DNA of 64,000 nucleotides, taken from contig NZ_CP010892.1 of the NCBI RefSeq assembly GCF_000931465.1, positions 5,169,388 through 5,233,387 on the forward strand. The letters run 5' to 3'. Positions 1-10,623 of this stretch are shown here, piece after piece. How positions within the stretch are numbered: position 1 is the first letter of the stretch; every line of letters begins with the position of its first letter. The DNA is from Pseudomonas sp. MRSN 12121 (GTDB taxonomy: Bacteria; Pseudomonadota; Gammaproteobacteria; Pseudomonadales; Pseudomonadaceae). The translations under genes were made by a program, and so were the position numbers. Under the pieces are notes generated by a model that was given only the letters and a program-made list of their open reading frames with translations, was not told where the DNA came from and did no database searches.

Positions 1-2630
<2,630 letters not shown>

Positions 2631-2667
2631 GCGGCAACCGGTAAGCGCCACCAGACGCTGACCCGAA

Positions 2668-2704
2668 CCCCCGCCAGGGCCTGCCCTGCCGGGGGTTTTC
2701 TTTT
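2668..2704 (+). terminator. Rho-independent terminator of nrdA
   Basis: A GC-rich inverted repeat (left arm starting CCCCCG, right arm ending CGGGGG, one internal mismatch) is followed by a T-rich run, 38 bases after the nrdA stop. Confidence 0.75.
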
Positions 2705-2854
2705 GCCTGGAGAACACCGGCGGCCGTTGCCGAACCTGTTCACGAACGCTCGCGGGCCAAGCCGCCCCCTGCTCTCAAACCCCGACTCACCGCCAGCCCC
2801 CGCCTTGCCGATTCGTGGCAAGCCCAGCGCCTGGCGGACAAATCCTACAGGCAC

Positions 2855-2884
2855 AAAAAAGCCCCTGCGAAGAGGGGCTTTTTC
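2855..2884 (-). terminator. Terminator downstream of flgE (could act both ways)
   Basis: AAAAAGCCCCT and AGGGGCTTTTT flank a six-base loop. On the minus strand this ends the flgBCDE unit just after the flgE stop; the A-run also lets it work for plus-strand transcripts leaving nrdA. Confidence 0.8.
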
Positions 2885-2906
2885 AAACGCGATCAGGCGG
2901 CAATCA

Positions 2907-4232
2907 TCAGGTCATCTGAATGATGGTCTGCATGATGGTGCTCTGGGTGGAAATGGTCTTGGCGTTCGCCTGGTAGTTACTCTGGGCCTTGATCAGGTCC
3001 ACGAGTTCGTTGGTCAGGTTGACGTTCGACTCTTCCAGCGAGTTGGAGACGACCGAACCCAGGGTGCCGGTCTGAGGAGCATCGTAGCCCGGTACGCCCG
3101 ACGCGTAGGTTTCTCTCCAGCTGGTGCCGCCTACCGGCTGCAGGCCTTGTTCGTTGGTGAAGCTGGCCAGGGAGATCTGCCCGATCGCCTTGTTCTGGCT
3201 GTTGCTGAAGTTGGCGAACAGGGTACCGGTACCGTCGATGGTCAGGTTGGTGATCTGGCCAGTGGCATAACCGTCCTGCACCGGCAGCGAACGCGCGGTG
3301 TCGGCGTTGAACTGGGTGGTGCTGGTCATGGAGATGGTCACGCCGGCAGGGTTGGCACTGGCGCCGTTGGCCGTCCACACCCCATTGGTCACGGTGCCAG
3401 GCACCCAGCCCGCCAGGGTCAGGTTGTTGCCCGGATTAGGCGTGGTGGCAGGTGGCGTGATGACCGAAACCAGCTTGCCGGCGGAGTCGAAGGTCATGGT
3501 CGAGGCGATGGGAGCCGTAGCGCCAGTAGTGGTCGGCGCGGAGCCGTCGAGGTTGCGACCGTCGACCAGGGTGTAGGTCTTCCAGGTGTTGGAGCCGGTT
3601 TTCACCATGTACTGGTCCAGCTTGTGCTCGTTGCCCTGGCTGTCGTAGATCGGCGTGCTGAACTGCTTGGTGTAGGTTTCCACCTTGGTCGGATCGAAGG
3701 CAAAACCTGTCGCGCTCTGGTCGATGACCGGCGCGGTGGAGTTCAGGTTGATGGTCGAGGACACCGAACCAGTGGCTTTCGGCGACAGGTTCGAAGTATC
3801 GATGCGCAGATCGGTCAGCACGCCGTTGACGATCTTGCCATTGGCATCGACCGCATAGCCTTGCAGGCGCGCGGTGCCATCGGTGTTGGTGATGTAGCCG
3901 TCCTTGTCGGTCTTGAAGGTACCGGCGCGGGTGTAGGTCAGCGAGCCGTTGTCGCTCAGCACGAAGAAGCCCGAGCCCTGGATACCCATGTCCAGCACGT
4001 TGCCGGTGTTGTTCACGTCGCCCTGGCCAAACTGCTGCGAAACGTTGGCCAGACGCACACCGTTACCCACGGTCTTGCTGCCGGTGCCCAGCTTGGTGGC
4101 CGAGTAGACGTCGGCGAATTCGGCACGGGACGATTTGAAGCCGGTGGTCGCCACGTTGGCGATGTTGTTGCCGGTTACGTCCAGTTGCTTGTTGGCAGCA
4201 TAGAGACCGCTAAGGCCGATATTGAAAGACAT
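2907..4232 (-). CDS. flgE: Flagellar hook protein FlgE
   Basis: Structural subunit of the flagellar hook, exported through the flagellar type III apparatus and polymerised under the FlgD cap. The 441-residue product has the rod/hook N-terminal signature (MSFNIGLSGLYAANKQL, then NNIANVATTGFKSSRAEF) and the matching C-terminal helix (LVDLIKAQSNYQANAKTI) that form the coiled-coil inner domain; the variable middle is rich in Thr, Gly and Asn as in other hook proteins. The ATG at 4232 has a strong AAGGAG upstream. It is the last gene of flgBCDE. Its downstream neighbour is convergent nrdA, so flgF-flgL are not in the usual next position. Confidence 0.97.
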   Translation of the reverse strand: MSFNIGLSGLYAANKQLDVTGNNIANVATTGFKSSRAEFADVYSATKLGTGSKTVGNGVRLANVSQQFGQGDVNNTGNVLDMGIQGSGFFVLSDNGSLTYTRAGTFKTDKDGYITNTDGTARLQGYAVDANGKIVNGVLTDLRIDTSNLSPKATGSVSSTINLNSTAPVIDQSATGFAFDPTKVETYTKQFSTPIYDSQGNEHKLDQYMVKTGSNTWKTYTLVDGRNLDGSAPTTTGATAPIASTMTFDSAGKLVSVITPPATTPNPGNNLTLAGWVPGTVTNGVWTANGASANPAGVTISMTSTTQFNADTARSLPVQDGYATGQITNLTIDGTGTLFANFSNSQNKAIGQISLASFTNEQGLQPVGGTSWRETYASGVPGYDAPQTGTLGSVVSNSLEESNVNLTNELVDLIKAQSNYQANAKTISTQSTIMQTIIQMT

Positions 4233-4262
4233 GTTCCACTCCTTGTGCCGCGTTAATCGGCT

Positions 4263-4991
4263 CTAGATACCAATGGTTTGAACTTTGGAGAGCGCCACGG
4301 CGCTGCTCTGCCCTGCCAGGTTCAACATCAACTCACCGCCGGTCTGGCTGATAGTGACGCTGTTGACCGTCGCTGGCAGGTAGGTGACCAGGTCGGTCGC
4401 CTTGCCATCGATCGTTGTGCTGGCCTTGAAGGTGTAATTGCCCGGATCGGCCTTGGTGCCGTCGGTCTTGGTGCCATCCCAGACGAAGCTGGTGCTGCCA
4501 GCTTTCTGGCTACCCAGGTCGATCGTCTTGACCGCCTTGCCATCCTTGTCGGAGATGGTCACGGTGAGACCGCTGACGCTGGCAGGCACCTTCACCGAAC
4601 CGGTCATGCTCTTGGTGGTATCGACCTGCGTGGTAGCCGCCTGCACGATCACCGAGCGCCCGACCAGGGAAGAAGCCTGCAAGGCTTGCGAAGACTTGTA
4701 GTTGCCCGCGATCGCCGTAACCGAGTCATTCAGCGTGGTAATGCCTTCCAGGCTGCTGAACTGCGCCAGCTGGGCGACGAACTCGCTGTTGTCCTGCGGG
4801 TCCAGCGGGTTCTGGTTCTTCAGCTGGGTCACCAGCAATTTGAGGAACGCGTCCTTGCCCAGGGCGTTCTTGCCCGTGCTGCTATTGGTAGCCGCTGCCA
4901 GGCCATCATTGCTGGTGGTCGGGGTTTTCTTCGAGGAGTTCGCCAGGATCTCCTTGAGCGTCAGGCCACTGGTGGTATCGGTAATACTCAT
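4263..4991 (-). CDS. flgD: Flagellar hook assembly scaffold FlgD
   Basis: Hook cap that directs FlgE polymerisation and is discarded when the hook is complete. The 242-residue protein has the conserved N-terminal core (DAFLKLLVTQLKNQNPLDP, then EFVAQLAQFSSLEGI, about residues 47-85) followed by an FlgD Ig-like/Tudor region in which the FVWDGTKTDG segment is recognisable. It lies between flgC and flgE with short gaps (15 and 30 bases) and shares their transcription unit. Confidence 0.96.
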   Translation of the reverse strand: MSITDTTSGLTLKEILANSSKKTPTTSNDGLAAATNSSTGKNALGKDAFLKLLVTQLKNQNPLDPQDNSEFVAQLAQFSSLEGITTLNDSVTAIAGNYKSSQALQASSLVGRSVIVQAATTQVDTTKSMTGSVKVPASVSGLTVTISDKDGKAVKTIDLGSQKAGSTSFVWDGTKTDGTKADPGNYTFKASTTIDGKATDLVTYLPATVNSVTISQTGGELMLNLAGQSSAVALSKVQTIGI

Positions 4992-5006
4992 CTGAGTCGC
5001 CTCTTA

Positions 5007-5450
5007 TCACTGACCGAGGGTCAGGACCTTCTGCATCATGGTTTTGGCGGTGTTCATCATTTCTGCGTTGGTCTGGAACGAGCGGCTGGCGGAAATCATG
5101 TCGGCCATTTCCTCCACCACATTGACGTTGGGGTAGTAGACATACCCCTTGGCGTCGGCGGCCGGATGATTCGGCTCGTAACGCGCCTCGAGATTGCTCT
5201 GGTCCTCGACCACACCCAGCACCTGTACGCCCTGGCCTGCCGCGTCCTGGTTCTGGAACAGCGAGTCGCTGCCGCCGCTTTGCGCACCCTGGAACATGGT
5301 GGCGAACACCGGATGGCGAGCGCGGTAGGTCTGGTCGATGCTCGACGAGACGGTCTCGGCGTTGGCGATGTTACTGGCGACGGTGTTCAAGCGAGTGGTC
5401 TGGGCACTCATGCCACTACCGGCAATATTGAAAACACTGGCGAGGGACAT
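5007..5450 (-). CDS. flgC: Flagellar proximal rod protein FlgC
   Basis: One of the proximal rod subunits of the flagellar basal body. The 147-residue length is normal for the family. It has the rod signature near the N-terminus (SGMSAQTTRLNTVASNIANAET) and the C-terminal segment with NVNVVEEMADMISASRSFQ, TNAEMMNTAKTMMQ and LTLGQ typical of FlgC. The ATG at 5450 is preceded by GGAG about 8 bases upstream, only 3 bases after the flgB stop, so the two are translationally close. Confidence 0.97.
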   Translation of the reverse strand: MSLASVFNIAGSGMSAQTTRLNTVASNIANAETVSSSIDQTYRARHPVFATMFQGAQSGGSDSLFQNQDAAGQGVQVLGVVEDQSNLEARYEPNHPAADAKGYVYYPNVNVVEEMADMISASRSFQTNAEMMNTAKTMMQKVLTLGQ

Positions 5451-5453
5451 GGA

Positions 5454-5861
5454 TTACTCTCCGCGCAGGGCTGACACCAGCCCTTTGAATTTGCTGTTGA
5501 GCAGCGTGAAGCTGGCCTGGAAGTTCACCGAGTTCTCGGCGTAGTTCGACTGTTCCAGTTGGGCATCCACGGTGTTCTGGTCGATCGATGGTTGCATCGG
5601 CGTGCGGTACAACAACGACTCGTCGCCGCTGCTCAGGCCTTCGGCTTCGATATGACGGCTGTTGGTCATGTTCAAGGCGAAGGTGCCGTTCTTGGCTTTC
5701 TCGTTCTGCTCGGCGAGCACGGCGGAGAAGTCCAGGTCCCGAGCCTTGTAGTTCGGGGTGTCGGCGTTGGCGATGTTGTTGGCCAGCACCTCGGCACGCT
5801 TGGCGCGAAAGCCCAGCGCCTGTTCATGGATGCCGAGCGCTTTATCGAAGCTGATGCTCAT
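5454..5861 (-). CDS. flgB: Flagellar proximal rod protein FlgB
   Basis: First gene of flgBCDE; a basal-body rod protein of 135 residues. It starts MSISFDKALGIHEQAL and carries the rod motif LANNIANADTPNYKARDLDF. I chose the ATG at 5861, not an in-frame start 45 bases upstream at 5906, because the protein then begins where FlgB proteins usually do and because the upstream position falls inside a near-perfect sigma-54 promoter (5902-5917), from which transcription would begin at about 5891. The C-terminal half carries the expected NSVNFQASFTLLNSKFKGL segment. Confidence 0.96.
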   Translation of the reverse strand: MSISFDKALGIHEQALGFRAKRAEVLANNIANADTPNYKARDLDFSAVLAEQNEKAKNGTFALNMTNSRHIEAEGLSSGDESLLYRTPMQPSIDQNTVDAQLEQSNYAENSVNFQASFTLLNSKFKGLVSALRGE

Positions 5862-5901
5862 GTCGGGAAACCTTCGACCAGATTTTTCGTAAGCAGGACA
5901 T

Positions 5902-5917
5902 AGCAATCGTCATGCCA
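5902..5917 (-). promoter_or_regulatory. Sigma-54 promoter of flgBCDE
   Basis: Read on the minus strand the site is TGGCATGACGATTGCT, matching TGGCAYG-N4-TTGCW with correct GG to GC spacing. The start point would be near 5891, giving a leader of about 30 bases to flgB. Class II flagellar operons of Pseudomonas are known to be FleQ/RpoN dependent. Confidence 0.85.
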
Positions 5918-5957
5918 AGTGATCAAACCCTTGTAAATCGAGGCTTTGCGGGCAGCG

Positions 5958-6023
5958 GCAAAGCGGCAATGCCAGAAAAGCGGCAAGGCATTTCCGCGAA
6001 ACGTCAGCAAAGCGGCAATGCCA
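5958..6023 (-). repeat. Pair of identical 17-bp direct repeats upstream of the flgB promoter
   Basis: GCAAAGCGGCAATGCCA occurs exactly at 5958-5974 and 6007-6023, with a partial copy (AGCGGCAAGGCA) between. The copies lie about 67-83 and 116-132 bp upstream of the predicted start, a typical position for enhancer sites. FleQ binding here is inference only. Confidence 0.6.
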
Positions 6024-6061
6024 CGATTGCCGCTCCTTCCGTTGCGGCTAAATCGCAGGCA

Positions 6062-6090
6062 TAAAAAAAGAGGCCCGAAGGCCTCTCTTC
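6062..6090 (-). terminator. Terminator of cheR
   Basis: GAGGCC-CGAA-GGCCTC stem followed, on the minus strand, by a run of seven T. It lies 10 bases after the cheR stop and separates cheV-cheR from flgBCDE. Confidence 0.85.
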
Positions 6091-6099
6091 CAACACTCT

Positions 6100-6927
6100 T
6101 CACTTCGCCTGGTAAATGATTCCAGGGCTGCACTGCACCATCTGATAATGGTCCGGCAATCCGTTGAGCGCTTCGGACGCTCCGAGAAACAGGTAGCCGC
6201 CCGGCTTCAGGGTGCTGTGAATACGCATCAGGATGTCCTTCTTCACCTCGGCGGAGAAGTAGATCAGCACATTGCGGCAGAACACGACATCGAACTTGCC
6301 CAGGCTGGCATAGCTGTCCAGCAGGTTGAACGAACGGAACTCGACCCGGCTCTTGATCGGTGCCTTGACCACCCAGCGCCCCGGCCCCTTGGGATCGAAA
6401 TAACGTTGCAGGCGGTCGGCCGACAAACCGCGGCCGATCGCCAGGCTGTCGTATTCCCCGGTCTTGCAGTTGTTCAGCATGGTTCCGGAGAGATCGGTGG
6501 CAACGATCTGCACCCCCATCTTCAATTGCCCGATGTTGGTTTTCTCGAACTCGTCGATCGACATGGACAACGAATAGGGCTCCTGCCCCGAAGAACAAGC
6601 TGCCGACCAGATGCGCAGACGCTGGTTGGGACTGGCCTTGATCGCCTCCGGCAACACCTTGTTCTTCAGGACCTCGAACGGATAGGTGTCGCGAAACCAC
6701 AGGGTTTCGTTAGTCGTCATGGCATCGACCACCATCTCGCGCAAACCACTGCGCGGCTGGCTCTGGATGCGCTGAACCAACTCACCGAGGGACTTGATGC
6801 CTTGCTGTTCCATCAGTTTGTTGAGACGGCTCGACACCAGATATTGCTTGTTCTCGCCCAGCAAGATCCCACAGGCTTTTTCCAGGAATACCCGGAACTG
6901 TTCGAAATCCAAATTACCCGTAGACAA
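6100..6927 (-). CDS. cheR: Chemotaxis protein methyltransferase CheR
   Basis: S-adenosylmethionine-dependent methyltransferase that methylates glutamates of chemoreceptors. The 275-residue product has an N-terminal helical CheR domain (about 10-80) and a C-terminal SAM-binding fold with the LRIWSAACSSGQEPYSL motif I, a DLSGTML segment, and FDVVFCRNVLIYF. The start is an unusual TTG at 6927: it gives the standard N-terminus MSTGNLDFEQF, has AGAGG about 8 bases upstream, and the next in-frame ATG would remove conserved sequence. It follows cheV by 44 bases and sits upstream of flgB, an arrangement seen in other Pseudomonas flagellar regions. Confidence 0.95.
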   Translation of the reverse strand: MSTGNLDFEQFRVFLEKACGILLGENKQYLVSSRLNKLMEQQGIKSLGELVQRIQSQPRSGLREMVVDAMTTNETLWFRDTYPFEVLKNKVLPEAIKASPNQRLRIWSAACSSGQEPYSLSMSIDEFEKTNIGQLKMGVQIVATDLSGTMLNNCKTGEYDSLAIGRGLSADRLQRYFDPKGPGRWVVKAPIKSRVEFRSFNLLDSYASLGKFDVVFCRNVLIYFSAEVKKDILMRIHSTLKPGGYLFLGASEALNGLPDHYQMVQCSPGIIYQAK

Positions 6928-6971
6928 AGATGCCGCCTCTTAAATCGTGTGACCGCCAGGGACCGGTGTCC

Positions 6972-7904
6972 CTAGCTGTTATCTGCTGCTTTGATCCGGT
7001 CGACAACCCGGGATGCCAGGTCATCAGGACGAAACTTGGCAAGGAAGTCATCGGCACCGACCTTCTTCACCATCGCCTGATTGAATACGCCTGACAACGA
7101 AGTATGCAGGATGATGTGCAGCTTTTGCATGCGTGGATCGTTGCGTATTTCAGCGGTGAGGGTGTAGCCATCCATCTCCGGCATCTCGATGTCGGAGATC
7201 ATCATCAGAAACTCTTCTTCAGGTTTCTTGCCCTCGTCGACCAGCTTGCGCAGGTAATCCAGCGCCTGCCGGCCGTCATTCAAGGCCACCACTTCGACCC
7301 CTACGGTCTGCAGGCAACGCGTGACCTGCTTGCGCGCCACCGACGAGTCGTCGACCGTCAGCACCCGCAGCGAAACGGCCTTGTGCTGGGTCTCGACGTC
7401 CACTACGCCGACCGAAATGGTTTCGGGAGTGGGGGCGACTTCAGCCAATACCTTTTCGACGTCGATGATTTCCACCAACTGATTGTCGACCCGCGTCACC
7501 GCCGTCAGGTAGTGATCGCGCCCCGTCCCCTTGGGTGGCGGATGGATCTCCTCCCAGTTCATGTTGACGATGCGCTCGACCGACCTCACCAGGAATCCCT
7601 GGGTCTTGGTGTTGTACTCAGTGATGATGACAAAGGGGTTGCTCTGATCCTGCAACCCACCCGAACCGGTGGCCATTGCCAGGTCCAGAATCGGGATGGT
7701 CGCCCCCCGAATATTCGCGACACCGCACACCACAGGACTGGATTTGGGCATCAGGGTCAGTTTGGGGCATTGCAGCACCTCCCGAACCTTGAACACGTTG
7801 ATCCCATAGAGCTGCTCCCCATCGAGGCGAAACAACAACAGCTCCAGGCGATTCTGCCCTACCAGTTGCGTGCGCTGGTTCACCGAATCCATTACACCAG
7901 CCAT
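6972..7904 (-). CDS. cheV: Chemotaxis adaptor CheV (CheW-receiver fusion)
   Basis: Scaffold protein linking chemoreceptors to CheA, with a phosphorylatable receiver used in adaptation. The 310-residue protein has a CheW domain (about 20-160, with LLLFRLDG and NIRGATIPILDL) and a receiver domain (about 185-305, with VLTVDDSS, the phosphoacceptor in MISDIEMPEMDG, and a terminal FLAKFRPDDL segment). I chose the ATG at 7904 (MAGVMDSVNQRTQ) because GGGGAG lies 8-12 bases upstream and the N-terminus fits the family; a longer frame starts at 7958 but would overlap the flgA promoter. Divergent from flgA. Confidence 0.95.
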   Translation of the reverse strand: MAGVMDSVNQRTQLVGQNRLELLLFRLDGEQLYGINVFKVREVLQCPKLTLMPKSSPVVCGVANIRGATIPILDLAMATGSGGLQDQSNPFVIITEYNTKTQGFLVRSVERIVNMNWEEIHPPPKGTGRDHYLTAVTRVDNQLVEIIDVEKVLAEVAPTPETISVGVVDVETQHKAVSLRVLTVDDSSVARKQVTRCLQTVGVEVVALNDGRQALDYLRKLVDEGKKPEEEFLMMISDIEMPEMDGYTLTAEIRNDPRMQKLHIILHTSLSGVFNQAMVKKVGADDFLAKFRPDDLASRVVDRIKAADNS

Positions 7905-7952
7905 GTCCCAGACTCCCCAAAGCTCAAGATCCGACGCGCGCTCATTGCTAAA

Positions 7953-7968
7953 CGGCACGGCGCTTGCT
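7953..7968 (+). promoter_or_regulatory. Sigma-54 promoter reading towards flgA
   Basis: CGGCACGGCGCTTGCT matches TGGCACG-N4-TTGCW at all core positions except the first base. The -12 GC is at 7966-7967, so transcription would begin about 7979, essentially at the flgA ATG (7980). Confidence 0.7.
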
Positions 7969-7979
7969 TTTTAACTGTT

Positions 7980-8741
7980 ATGAACGCCAAAACGACATTT
8001 TCCCGACGCCTGACATCAAACTACCGCAAATTGCTGTGCGGGCTATCGGCTCTGTTTTTTTTAAACCCTGGCCATCCTGCCGTTGCTGACTCGGTAACCC
8101 TGCCTGATCTACTTATCGGCGTCACTCAAGGGTTTCTTGAATTCACCGTAGAAGACTATCTCGCTACCAGTCAAACCCCGGGACGCTACGAGATTCAGGT
8201 CAATCAACTCGATCCGCGGATGCGCATGCCGCACTGCGACAAGGAATTGACAGCGAGCCTGGAAAGCCCGGCGCAGCCGCTGGGACGAGTGACCGTTCGC
8301 GTACGCTGCGAGGGCGCTTCGCCCTGGACCGTGTTCGTTCCCGCCCAGGTCAAGCTGTTCCGCGAAGTCGTCACCACGACCCGCCCACTCAAGAGGGCCG
8401 GCATCATCAGCGCGGAAGACGTGATGCTGCGCGAGCGCGATATCGGCCAGATCAATCAGGGCTACCTGACCTCAGTCGATCAGGCCATCGGCCAGCGGCT
8501 TGTCCGACCAATGGTCGCGGACCAACTGGTTACCCTGGTTCATCTGGAGCAAGCGGAAGTCGTGCGCAAAGGCGATCAGGTGGTGATCTCCGCGCGCAGT
8601 GGCACGCTGAACGTCAAAATGCCGGGAGAAGCCTTGTCCAATGGCGGCATGAGCGAACAGATACGGGTCAAGAACCTCAACTCACAACGGATCATCAAGG
8701 CGCGCATCACCGCTCCAGGACAGGTGGAAGTAGCCATGTAG
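7980..8741 (+). CDS. flgA: Flagellar P-ring assembly chaperone FlgA
   Basis: Periplasmic chaperone for assembly of the flagellar P ring. The 253-residue product has a signal peptide (basic RRLTSNYRK, hydrophobic LLCGLSALFFL, likely cleavage after PAVA, about residue 36) and a C-terminal SAF/FlgA domain (about 130-253) with PLKRAGIISAEDVMLRERDI and a closing VKNLNSQRIIKARI segment. No Shine-Dalgarno sequence is visible before the ATG at 7980, and a strong sigma-54 element places the RNA start almost on the ATG; no better downstream start with a ribosome site is visible. It is followed by flgM with its own sigma-28 promoter. Confidence 0.93.
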   Translation: MNAKTTFSRRLTSNYRKLLCGLSALFFLNPGHPAVADSVTLPDLLIGVTQGFLEFTVEDYLATSQTPGRYEIQVNQLDPRMRMPHCDKELTASLESPAQPLGRVTVRVRCEGASPWTVFVPAQVKLFREVVTTTRPLKRAGIISAEDVMLRERDIGQINQGYLTSVDQAIGQRLVRPMVADQLVTLVHLEQAEVVRKGDQVVISARSGTLNVKMPGEALSNGGMSEQIRVKNLNSQRIIKARITAPGQVEVAM

Positions 8742-8827
8742 ACGACTGGCGCAGCGCACGGTTGCCCCCTAAACTGTGGCCCAGACAGGGCAACAGCGGT
8801 GCGTGCGGGCTTATCGATATTTGAGTC

Positions 8828-8854
8828 TAAAGTTTTCCGGGGTATTGCCGAAAA
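8828..8854 (+). promoter_or_regulatory. Sigma-28 (FliA) promoter of flgM
   Basis: TAAA, 15 bases, then GCCGAAAA: a near-consensus FliA promoter (TAAA-N15-GCCGATAA). It is 36 bases before the flgM ATG and fits the known FliA dependence of flgM. Confidence 0.85.
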
Positions 8855-8889
8855 CCAGTCATGCGTCCAAATACCCAGAGGTTTTCACC

Positions 8890-9207
8890 ATGGTCATCGA
8901 TTTCAGCCGTTTGAACAGCTCTCCCTCACTCACCGGTAGCACGCGCACCAGCGCCAGCAAGGAAACCGGCGACGCCGAAAAATCCGCGCCGCTGAACGCA
9001 CCGGCCGAACAGGCCAGCAGCGGGGAGTCGGTACACCTCAGCAATGAGGCTCAACAGTTGCAGAAGATCACTGACAAGCTGCGCGATCAGCCTGCCGTCG
9101 ACAACGCCCGCGTGGCCGAGTTGAAGCAAGCGATTGCCGATGGCAGCTATAAAGTCGACAGCAACCGTGTAGCCAGCAAACTGCTCAACTTCGAAGCCCA
9201 GCGCTAG
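8890..9207 (+). CDS. flgM: Anti-sigma-28 factor FlgM
   Basis: Binds FliA (sigma-28) and holds it inactive until FlgM is exported through the finished hook-basal body. The 105-residue protein starts [11 protein letters not shown], has a Ser/Thr/Ala-rich disordered N-terminal half, and a C-terminal FliA-binding region (about 55-105) with [27 protein letters not shown] and [16 protein letters not shown]. An open frame continues upstream to 8776, but the ATG at 8890 has AGAGG 8 bases before it and lies after the sigma-28 promoter. flgN follows after 49 bases. Confidence 0.96.
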   Translation: MVIDFSRLNSSPSLTGSTRTSASKETGDAEKSAPLNAPAEQASSGESVHLSNEAQQLQKITDKLRDQPAVDNARVAELKQAIADGSYKVDSNRVASKLLNFEAQR

Positions 9208-9256
9208 CCCAAAAGGCCTGCGCCAGCTTTTTGGACGCTAAAACCCAAGGCCGTAC

Positions 9257-9724
9257 ATGCACGACATCAATTTGCTGCAACTGATCACTGATGACTTTGC
9301 TCCAGCTCAACAACTGCTGGAATTGCTGCGCACCGAATCTCTCGCCCTGCACGGTCGCGACATGCCGTTGCTGGAAGACATTCTTGCGCAGAAGCAAGCC
9401 TTGATCATTCTGCTTGAGCAGCATGGCCGCAAACGCAGTGAAATCCTCGCCAGCCTGAATCTTCCTGTCAGCCGGGCCGGCCTGGAACAATTGGCCAGCC
9501 ACTCCTCGATTGGCGACGAGCTACTGGCCCAAAGCGACGTCCTGACGCAGATGCTCGCTGATTGCCAGGCCGCGAACGAACTCAATGGCCGTTCGATCCA
9601 GGTCCAACAGGCCACTACCGCCAATCAGTTGAAAATCCTGACGGGTGGCGAGCCTCCAGCCCTCTACGATGCCCGCGGCTCGACCGCCAAGCTCGCGAAA
9701 CCGCGCCCGCTCAGCCAGGCTTGA
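9257..9724 (+). CDS. flgN: Flagellar export chaperone FlgN
   Basis: Cytoplasmic type III export chaperone for the hook-filament junction proteins FlgK and FlgL. The 155-residue, mostly helical protein has the FlgN family features: an acidic and Leu-rich N-terminal helix pair (LLELLRTESLALHGRDMPLL, then EDILAQKQALIILLEQHGRKR) and a C-terminal region ending in a flexible proline-rich tail. It lies 49 bases after flgM and is probably cotranscribed from the FliA promoter, as in other Pseudomonas. Confidence 0.93.
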   Translation: MHDINLLQLITDDFAPAQQLLELLRTESLALHGRDMPLLEDILAQKQALIILLEQHGRKRSEILASLNLPVSRAGLEQLASHSSIGDELLAQSDVLTQMLADCQAANELNGRSIQVQQATTANQLKILTGGEPPALYDARGSTAKLAKPRPLSQA

Positions 9725-9819
9725 GCCCCAAGATGAGCGCGCCCTATCAAGTCGCGGAACATGATGGCAGAATGCCAGATCTTGCGCGTAGCCATATTTT
9801 GTCTGGAGATTGATGAACC

Positions 9820-10566
9820 GTGTTCAATGCCGCAAACGCAGAAGATGCGCCGCAGCCCCCCAAGGTGCTCACCACTCCCCTGGAAATCACCTCCACGCTG
9901 CGCCTGCTGCAAGACAGCCATGATCCACTGATCATCACTTTCCACGAACGCAGCCAGCGCTTCCAAAGCTATCTGGTCGAAAGCGATCGCGAAACCAACA
10001 TGATTGCCCTGGATGAAATGATTCCCCGCGATGGCGAACGCTTCATGCTCGCCGGCGAACCATTTCGCGTCGAAGGTTTCCATGAGGGCGTACGCATCGC
10101 CTGGGAAAGCAACGGAACCCTGACCATCGACGAATCCAATGGCGGGCGCTGCTACCGCGGCACACTGCCGAACGAAGTGATCTATCACCAGCGGCGCAAT
10201 GCCTTTCGTGCAGCCCTGAAGCTGGCCCAACTGGTCGATATCGAACTGGGCGGTGAAAAACTCAAGGCGCCCATCACCGGTAAACTGCTGGACATCTCCG
10301 CCACCGGCTGCAAGCTGCGTTTCGATGGCGATATCTCCAGCCGCCTGCAACTGGGCCAGGTCTACGAACGTTTTATCGCCGCCCTGCCCTTCGGCAGCAT
10401 GACTGCGCCAGTAGAGCTGCGTTACCTGCACCATGAAGAGAAGATCGACACCACCTTCGCCGGCGTGCGCTTTCACAACATGAGCGGCCTGGTCCAACGC
10501 CAGGTCGAACGTTTTGTCTATCAGTTGCAGCGCGAGGCCCGACGCTTCGACAAAGACGACCTGTAA
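9820..10566 (+). CDS. flgZ: Cyclic-di-GMP-binding flagellar brake protein (YcgR/FlgZ type)
   Basis: PilZ-domain protein that binds c-di-GMP and then slows the flagellar motor or changes swimming. The 248-residue product has an N-terminal YcgR domain (about 18-115) and a C-terminal PilZ domain (about 118-240) with both ligand motifs: RRNAFR (125-130, an RxxxR match) and DISATG (158-163, D/NxSxxG). The start is GTG at 9820, with GGAG 11 bases upstream; the nearby ATG at 9813 is in another frame. Its place after flgM-flgN is the usual one for flgZ in Pseudomonas. Confidence 0.93.
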   Translation: MFNAANAEDAPQPPKVLTTPLEITSTLRLLQDSHDPLIITFHERSQRFQSYLVESDRETNMIALDEMIPRDGERFMLAGEPFRVEGFHEGVRIAWESNGTLTIDESNGGRCYRGTLPNEVIYHQRRNAFRAALKLAQLVDIELGGEKLKAPITGKLLDISATGCKLRFDGDISSRLQLGQVYERFIAALPFGSMTAPVELRYLHHEEKIDTTFAGVRFHNMSGLVQRQVERFVYQLQREARRFDKDDL

Positions 10567-10582
10567 CATTCGCAGGCTGAAA

Positions 10583-10617
10583 AAAACGGGCAGTCCCTTG
10601 CGGCGACTGCCCGTTTT
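10583..10617. terminator. Bidirectional terminator between flgZ and the MFS gene
   Basis: AACGGGCAGTC and GACTGCCCGTT form an 11-bp stem with A-rich sequence before and T-rich sequence after it, between two converging genes. Confidence 0.85.
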
Positions 10618-10623
10618 CTGTTT

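Noticed and set aside
2703-4256. 517-codon open frame antisense to flgE
   Set aside because: Mirror of the flgE codons in GC-rich DNA; Gly/Val/Arg-rich composition and no family features.
5949-6023. Sigma-54-like TGGCATTGCCGCTTTGC in each 17-bp repeat upstream of flgB
   Set aside because: GG to GC spacing is 12 bases rather than 10; the proper element is at 5902-5917.
7905-7985. Sigma-28-like element for cheV (TAAA ... GCCGTTTA on the minus strand)
   Set aside because: Spacing is 12-13 bases rather than 15 and the -10 is poor.
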